DNA of 27,309 nt from Oscillospiraceae bacterium. Its GTDB lineage: Bacteria > Bacillota > Clostridia > Oscillospirales > UBA929. The position numbers and the translations under genes are program-made. The notes beneath the pieces are model-generated. The model was not told the origin of the DNA. It did not search any database and was given only the letters and a program-made list of their open reading frames with translations. This document shows positions 22,431-27,309 of the stretch, one piece after another (positions within the stretch are counted from its first letter, which is position 1; the number at the start of each line of letters is the position of its first letter). The stretch is from assembly GCA_031271525.1 (NCBI GenBank), contig JAISVO010000002.1, positions 1-27,309 of the forward strand, given 5' to 3'.

Positions 22431-23198
22431 ATGAAGACTCAACAGAACAAAATTCTATTGATTACGATTGGTGTCGTCGCCGTCCTGATCATCGCTTTGG
22501 CGGCGTTCCTCCTGTTCCGTCCGATCCGGGATGACAGCGGGGACCCTATTCCCCGTGGGCTGAAACATACGGTGGAGAGTGGTGTCGCCGTCGTCACCGG
22601 CTACGGCGGGAATGATCCGCTGGTCACGATCCCCGCCGAGATCGACGGTCGTCCGGTCGGCGTCATCGGGTACGAGGCGTTCAAGAACAATTTGACGCTC
22701 ACCGGCGTCGTTCTGCCCGACAGCGTCGTTTCGATCGGCGTATCCGCCTTTTCGGGGTGCAAAAACCTGAGCCAAGTCACAATCCCGCAGGGCTTGAGGT
22801 CGGTGGGCACCGATTCCTTCCTTAACTGCGCCAACCTCTTGGAGATTACCCTACCCTTCGGGGTCGAGACTGTCGGTCGTGGCGCGTTCGACGGCTGCAT
22901 CAACTTGAAGTCCGTTTCTTTGCCCGGCAGCGTTTCGGCGATCAACGAGTACGCCTTCCGGAACTGCCGGAGTCTCACCGAGCTTGTCATTCCGGGCAGT
23001 CTGCAATCCATCGGCGCGGGTGTGTTTTACGGTTGCCGGAACCTTGTCTCCGTTTTTTTCGAGGGGGACAAACCGGTGCTGACCGATCCGATCTACAAGG
23101 TTTTCTACGACGCGGGCGAAGAGCTTCGCATCACCTATCGCCGGGGCGCGCTGAACTGGGGGACCACGTGGGACGACTATCCCACCGAGAAGGTCTGA
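22431..23198 (+). CDS. membrane-anchored BspA-type leucine-rich repeat protein
   Basis: A 255-residue protein with one N-terminal membrane segment (about 9-30, from ILLITIGVV to AAFLLF), so most of it should lie outside the membrane. The rest consists of LRR_5 (BspA-like) units of about 23 residues, each of the form IGxxAFxxCxxLxxVxIPxxVxxI. Examples are SIGVSAFSGCKNLSQVTIP, SVGTDSFLNCANLLEITLP, TVGRGAFDGCINLKSVSLP and AINEYAFRNCRSLTELVIP. Such repeats usually bind proteins or host surfaces, but the partner is unknown. There is no LPXTG motif. GGAG sits seven bases before the ATG. The stop TGA and the recJ ATG share one base (TGATG), so recJ translation depends on it. Confidence 0.88.
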   Translation: MKTQQNKILLITIGVVAVLIIALAAFLLFRPIRDDSGDPIPRGLKHTVESGVAVVTGYGGNDPLVTIPAEIDGRPVGVIGYEAFKNNLTLTGVVLPDSVVSIGVSAFSGCKNLSQVTIPQGLRSVGTDSFLNCANLLEITLPFGVETVGRGAFDGCINLKSVSLPGSVSAINEYAFRNCRSLTELVIPGSLQSIGAGVFYGCRNLVSVFFEGDKPVLTDPIYKVFYDAGEELRITYRRGALNWGTTWDDYPTEKV

Positions 23199-24823
23199 TG
23201 CCGTATACACGCTGGAACATCGGCTCCCCGCTGCCGGACATCGTTGGGTACGGCAAGCTTGCGTCCCGGTTTCTTCCCCGGCGGGGATTGAGTACTCCCG
23301 AGGAGATCCGGGCGTTTTTCACGATAGGGCCGGAACGGCTGCACGATCCGCTTTTGCTGCCCGATATGAACGCGGCTGTGACCCGGATTAAGCTGGCTCT
23401 GAGCCGGAATGAGACGGTGGGTGTCTACGGCGACTACGACGCCGACGGCGTAACCGCCACTTGCGTATTGGTACGCGCTTTGCGCGGCTGGGGCGCGCGT
23501 CCTGTCTGGTACATCCCGGACCGCGAGTCGGACGGCTACGGTCTCCACGGCAAAGCGTTGGAGGAACTGTACCGCAAGGGCGTATCTTTGCTGATCACCG
23601 TCGATACCGGCGTCACCGCCTGTGAGGCGGTCCGCGCCGCAAACGGCTTAGGGATGGATATTATCGTCACCGATCACCACGAGTGCCGGGAGGAACTTCC
23701 GTCGGCGGTTGCCGTCGTCGATCCATACCGCCCCGACAGTGTCTATCCCTTCACCGGACTTGCCGGTGTTGGGGTCGCGTTTAAGCTTGTCTGCGCGGTG
23801 GAAGGGCAGTGGCGGGATCCGCTGATCCGTTTTGCCGACATCGTGGCGCTGGGTACGGTCGCCGATGTCATGCCGGTGACGGGGGAAAACCGTCTGCTGA
23901 TCACCCAAGGGCTGAAGTCGCTCTCGAACCCGCGCAATCCGGGGCTTCGCGCGCTAATGCGGGAGACTGAAGTGAACGAGGTCACCGCCGACACTGTGGG
24001 GTATGTCTTAGCGCCCCGTATCAACGCTGCCGGAAGGGTCGGGCGGGCGGATACGGCGCTGGAGCTTCTGCTGACCGACGACCCGGCGGAAGCCGGGGAG
24101 CTGGCGCGTACCCTTTGCGAATTAAACCTTTTGAGACAAGCTAAAGAGAACGATATACTGGATAAATCCCTCGCTTCATTGGATGAATCGTCCCCCGTTC
24201 TGGTGAGCGCCGGGGAGAACTGGCCGGTCGGCGTCATCGGGATTGTCGCGGCGAAGTTAGCCGAACGGTATGAACGTCCCGCGTTTGTGCTATCCTTAGA
24301 GGGAGGGGCGGCGCGGGGGAGTGCCCGGTCGATGAGGGGCTGTCACCTGACCGGTCTGCTGTCACAGGTGTCCCACCTTCTGGAGGAATATGGCGGACAT
24401 GAGGGCGCGGTGGGCTTCACCCTCCGCCGGGACATGGTGGAGACCTTCCGGCAGTCGCTCTGCCGCCTCTGCGGTCCGCCGCCCGAAACGGTTCTGGAGG
24501 TGGACGCCGAAGTGGAGCCGGAGTGGCTGAATACCGAAGAGATCAGGGAACTGGAGGCATTCGCGCCGTATGGCCCCGGGTTTCCGCCGCCGATTTTTTG
24601 CCTGACCCGCGTCCGCCCGGTTTCAATAACCCCAATCGGGAACGGAAAGCACTTGCGGGCGGTTTTCGAAAAAGGCAAGACCCGTCTGAACGCTGTCCGG
24701 TTTAACCAAACAGCTTTCCCCAACGCACCGCTGCTGGACGTCGCGTTCCGCGCCGAGATCAATTCCTTCCGGGGTCATCGGCAGCCGCAGCTCCGTTTGA
24801 TTGACGTAAGGCCGAGCGAGTAA
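23198..24823 (+). CDS. recJ: single-stranded-DNA-specific exonuclease RecJ
   Basis: RecJ degrades single-stranded DNA 5' to 3' in recombination and mismatch repair. The 541 residues carry the DHH-family metal motifs: GDYDADG with D79, D81 and D83, VDTGVT with D136, VTDHHE with D159-H160-H161, and GRVGRADTA followed by GGHEGAVGF in the DHHA1 domain. An OB-fold end with EPEWLNTEE and YGPGFPPPIF follows. The start is ATG 23198, overlapping the LRR stop by one base with GAGAAGG just upstream; the frame upstream of it lies inside the LRR gene. Slightly short for the family but complete. Confidence 0.95.
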   Translation: MPYTRWNIGSPLPDIVGYGKLASRFLPRRGLSTPEEIRAFFTIGPERLHDPLLLPDMNAAVTRIKLALSRNETVGVYGDYDADGVTATCVLVRALRGWGARPVWYIPDRESDGYGLHGKALEELYRKGVSLLITVDTGVTACEAVRAANGLGMDIIVTDHHECREELPSAVAVVDPYRPDSVYPFTGLAGVGVAFKLVCAVEGQWRDPLIRFADIVALGTVADVMPVTGENRLLITQGLKSLSNPRNPGLRALMRETEVNEVTADTVGYVLAPRINAAGRVGRADTALELLLTDDPAEAGELARTLCELNLLRQAKENDILDKSLASLDESSPVLVSAGENWPVGVIGIVAAKLAERYERPAFVLSLEGGAARGSARSMRGCHLTGLLSQVSHLLEEYGGHEGAVGFTLRRDMVETFRQSLCRLCGPPPETVLEVDAEVEPEWLNTEEIRELEAFAPYGPGFPPPIFCLTRVRPVSITPIGNGKHLRAVFEKGKTRLNAVRFNQTAFPNAPLLDVAFRAEINSFRGHRQPQLRLIDVRPSE

Positions 24824-24842
24824 GAAAATATCCTCCCGTCCC

Positions 24843-24861
24843 TAATTGTCAACTGTCAATG
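24843..24861. repeat. second dispersed TGTCAA-type repeat copy, upstream of relA
   Basis: TAATTGTCAACTGTCAATG lies 18 bases before the relA start and resembles the reverse complement of the ruvB tail. It contains two TGTCAA units. Low information content makes a chance match possible. Confidence 0.45.
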
Positions 24862-24878
24862 AAAGGTGGGTGTCAGCC

Positions 24879-27056
24879 GTGGATGTATTTGACTATCACG
24901 AGTATTTGGAGGGGCGGTTCCGGTGCGTAGCGGAGCGGCTGGCGCGGTCGGACGCCGCTTTTGACCGGGAACGGCTGCGCTCGGTTTTTTTGTATGCCTG
25001 CGAGGCGCACGAAGGGCAGTCCCGCAAGTCGGGCGAACCGTATATCATCCACCCGGTAGAAACCGCGCTGATCGTCGCCGAGATGAACCTTGACCCCGAT
25101 TCGGTGGCGGCAGCGATGCTCCACGACTCCATCGAGGACACCAAGGTTACCCATCAGGACATTAAGAGCCGGTTCGGTCAGGCGGTCGCCGACTTGGTGG
25201 ACGGCGTCACCAAGCTGACCCGTGTCGAGTATACTTCCAAAGAGGATCAGCAGATGGAGAATCTTCGGAAGATGTTCCTCGCGATGGCGCGGGATATCCG
25301 GGTCATCATGATCAAAATCGGGGACCGCCTCCACAACATGCGGACCAGCGAATACTGGGAGGAGCAGAAACGCCGCGAAAAGTCCCTTGAGACAATGAAC
25401 CTGTACGCCCCGCTGGCGCACCGCCTCGGTATCCAAACGGTGAAGTGGGAACTGGAGGACTTGGCGTTCAAAAACCTCGACCCGGTCGCCTTCAAGGAGA
25501 TTTCCGACTACCTGACCGAGCAGGAAGCGCATAACGAGGCGTTCCTGAACCATATCAAAAGCATCTTGACGGCGCGTCTGGAGGAAGCGGGGATCCAATC
25601 CGCCATCGAAGGACGCGTCAAACATATTTACAGCATTTACCGAAAGAAATACAGCCAGAATAAATCCTTGGAGGAGATCTACGACCTCCACGCGGTCCGC
25701 GTCATTGTCGAGACCATCGCGGACTGCTACAATGTGCTGGGATTCGTCCACGACCTGTTCAAACCGATCCCGGGCCGCTTCAAAGACTATATCTCCACCC
25801 CCAAACCGAATATGTATCAATCCCTCCACACCACCGTCATCGGGCGGGAAGGGGTTCCTTTCGAGGCTCAGATCCGCACGTGGGATATGCACCGCACGGC
25901 GGAGTACGGCATCGCGGCGCACTGGCAGTACAAAGAGGGCGTATCCAGCGACAACCGGGAACTCAACCGGAAGCTCGCGTGGGTACGCAGCCTGTTGGAA
26001 TCGCAGCAGGACACCGACCCGGAGGAATTCATTAAAGCGATCAAGGTGGATATGTTCGCGGACGACGTCTTCGTCTTCACCCCCAGAGGGGACGTGATCA
26101 ATCTGCCGCTGGGCGCGGGCGTCATTGATTTCGCTTACGCGATCCACTCGGCGGTGGGGAACCGGATGCAGGGCGCAAAGGTTAACGGCAAGATGGTCAG
26201 CCTCGACTATACGCTGCAGAACGGCGACATCATCGAGGTCCTTACGGCGGGCGGCAGCCACGGGCCGAGCCGCGACTGGCTCAAGATGGTCAAGACCAAC
26301 GAGGCACGGAACAAGATCAAGCAGTGGTTCAAAAAAGAGCGCCACGAGGAGAACGTCGCGGAGGGCAAAGCCGACTTCGAGAAGGAACTGAAGCGCACCG
26401 GCATCTCTATGCAGACCATCAACGAAGTCCTCCAGCCTGCGTTGAAACGGATGAGTTTTTCGGTCATTGAGGACATGTATTCCGCCATCGGTTACGGCGG
26501 CCTGACCGTTACCCGGGCGATCAACCGCTTCCGGGATGAGTTGGTGCGCCTCAACAAACAGCGTCCGGTGAAGGTGCAGATTGAAAAATCCCGAAAACCC
26601 AAAAAAGCCGTCTCGGGGGTTATCGTCGAGGGGCTTGACAATTTCCTGATCAAATTTTCCCGCTGCTGTCTCCCTGTTCCGGGGGACGACATCGTCGGTT
26701 TTATCACACGGGGCTATGGCGTCTCGATTCATCGGAGCGACTGCGTCAGCGCCCTGCGGATGCGTCAATCGGAGGAGAAGGGGAGATGGGTGCCCGTCCA
26801 ATGGGCGGAAGAGATCAAGCAGTCTTACCAAACCGACTTAACCGTCACTGCGCACGACCGTGCGTCCCTCTTGGTCGATGTCATGGCGGCGCTGAGCGCC
26901 GCGAAGCTGCCGATCAACACCCTCCACGCGCGGACGACAGGCGACAATATGTCTATTATCAGGCTGACCGCCGAGGTCAGCGGCAGCGAACAGATCGCGG
27001 CCCTCCGCAATGACCTCGCTCGCGTCAGCGGCGTTACGAGCGTGAAGCGGGAATGA
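24879..27056 (+). CDS. relA: bifunctional (p)ppGpp synthetase/hydrolase
   Basis: A long RelA/SpoT homologue of 725 residues that makes and degrades the stringent-response alarmone (p)ppGpp. The hydrolase HD domain has H58 (IIHPVE), H82-D83 (LHDSIEDT with E86-D87) and D149 with HN, all intact. The synthetase domain includes RVKHIYSIYRKK, YDLHAVRVI and RFKDYISTPKPNMYQSLH. A TGS domain (VFVFTPRGDVINLP), a helical region with a conserved-cysteine motif FSRCCLPVPGD and a C-terminal ACT domain follow. Start GTG 24879 is chosen because AAAGGTGGG (24862-24870) lies eight bases upstream; an in-frame TTG 24846 has no ribosome site. The stop overlaps hemZ by four bases (ATGA). Confidence 0.96.
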   Translation: MDVFDYHEYLEGRFRCVAERLARSDAAFDRERLRSVFLYACEAHEGQSRKSGEPYIIHPVETALIVAEMNLDPDSVAAAMLHDSIEDTKVTHQDIKSRFGQAVADLVDGVTKLTRVEYTSKEDQQMENLRKMFLAMARDIRVIMIKIGDRLHNMRTSEYWEEQKRREKSLETMNLYAPLAHRLGIQTVKWELEDLAFKNLDPVAFKEISDYLTEQEAHNEAFLNHIKSILTARLEEAGIQSAIEGRVKHIYSIYRKKYSQNKSLEEIYDLHAVRVIVETIADCYNVLGFVHDLFKPIPGRFKDYISTPKPNMYQSLHTTVIGREGVPFEAQIRTWDMHRTAEYGIAAHWQYKEGVSSDNRELNRKLAWVRSLLESQQDTDPEEFIKAIKVDMFADDVFVFTPRGDVINLPLGAGVIDFAYAIHSAVGNRMQGAKVNGKMVSLDYTLQNGDIIEVLTAGGSHGPSRDWLKMVKTNEARNKIKQWFKKERHEENVAEGKADFEKELKRTGISMQTINEVLQPALKRMSFSVIEDMYSAIGYGGLTVTRAINRFRDELVRLNKQRPVKVQIEKSRKPKKAVSGVIVEGLDNFLIKFSRCCLPVPGDDIVGFITRGYGVSIHRSDCVSALRMRQSEEKGRWVPVQWAEEIKQSYQTDLTVTAHDRASLLVDVMAALSAAKLPINTLHARTTGDNMSIIRLTAEVSGSEQIAALRNDLARVSGVTSVKRE

Positions 27057-27309
27057 CAGTAACTCTCATCGGCCATGACCGCAGGTATGCGGTGGAGCAG
27101 GCGGTACTGAACTACTTTCCCAAAGACTGCGGCGGCGAAGCGGCGGTGCGTCTCTCGGACAGCGGACGCCTCGCGTCCGCTGTCCTCCGGGTCGGCGGCA
27201 AGTTGGCGCGCGGACGTGCGTGGGTCCCACGCGGCGAGGTTCCGGACAACACCCTTCGGCTGGCGTTCTACCGCGCCGCAGTTCAGCTTATCAGCGCGCC
27301 GCCGTGGGG
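27053..27309 (+). CDS. hemZ: HemZ-like coproporphyrinogen dehydrogenase, N-terminal part (3' end outside window)
   Basis: The first 85 codons of an open frame that runs off the right edge. It begins MTVTLIGHDRRYAVEQAVLNYF and ends at LAFYRAAVQLISAPPWG. In HemZ, an oxygen-independent coproporphyrinogen oxidase-like radical SAM protein, an N-terminal domain of this form leads to LPWGALTGVRP just before the radical SAM core, so the last residues fit. Gene order recJ-relA-hemZ is common in Clostridia. The ATG overlaps the relA stop (ATGA) with a weak ribosome site. The diagnostic CxxxCxxC motif lies beyond the window, so the call rests on the N-terminus and context. Confidence 0.72.
   Translation, partial: MTVTLIGHDRRYAVEQAVLNYFPKDCGGEAAVRLSDSGRLASAVLRVGGKLARGRAWVPRGEVPDNTLRLAFYRAAVQLISAPPW

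Noticed and set aside
24873..26831. 652-codon frame on the - strand across relA
   Set aside because: It mirrors relA, which has all family motifs; long antisense frames are normal in GC-rich coding DNA.

Overview
The window looks like a piece of chromosome from a high-GC (about 60 % by eye), spore-forming member of the Clostridia, probably in or near the Oscillospirales (Ruminococcaceae/Oscillospiraceae). The arguments are the SCIFF peptide and its radical SAM maturase with the TIGR04086 membrane protein, a SpoIIM-like protein beside a XerD-like recombinase, a clostridial-type recJ-relA-hemZ order, strong AGGAGG ribosome sites and consensus TTGACA-17-TATAAT promoters. The species assignment is inference. 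Almost all genes are on the + strand; only gdhA is on the - strand. No rRNA, tRNA, CRISPR array, prophage or intact insertion sequence was seen.

Layout. 1-1807: 3' part of alaS and a HIT-family hydrolase. 1816-4212: its own promoter, then yajC, a TIGR04086 membrane protein, the 57-residue six-cysteine peptide scfA (start GTG 2686), the maturase scfB, and a terminator. 4359-7736: promoter, proC, a SpoIIM-like membrane protein, a XerD-like tyrosine recombinase and a YesL/DUF624 membrane protein. 7752-7814: an isolated perfect 13-bp inverted repeat. 7838-8506: a dephospho-CoA-kinase-like P-loop protein. 8503-16436: a perfect consensus promoter drives a metabolic operon of a sodium:solute symporter, a PaaK-type aryl-CoA ligase, IorA, IorB, a second PaaK, a tandem ACT protein and a methionine gamma-lyase-family PLP enzyme. 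16424-20036: ruvC, ruvA, ruvB and glmM continue in the same direction with overlaps or short gaps. 20049-20705: a ClbS/DfsB-family gene with its own promoter and a probably bidirectional terminator. 20779-22134 (- strand): gdhA with its own promoter. 22372-27309: an LRR membrane protein, recJ, relA/spoT and the start of hemZ, tightly packed.

The two stretches most worth attention are the SCIFF cassette, a ranthipeptide system that short-ORF cutoffs miss, and the aryl-acid operon. In the latter, an importer, two ligases, IorAB and an ACT sensor could together convert arylacetates to aryl-pyruvates (aromatic amino acid salvage) or run in reverse during amino acid fermentation. The IorA here lacks the usual C-terminal ferredoxin domain. 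Other notable points are a XerD-like protein whose expected catalytic lysine is not visible, a RuvB tail apparently encoded by a dispersed repeat, and several hairpins that bury stop codons or a ribosome site. I see no wholly unknown multi-gene system here.
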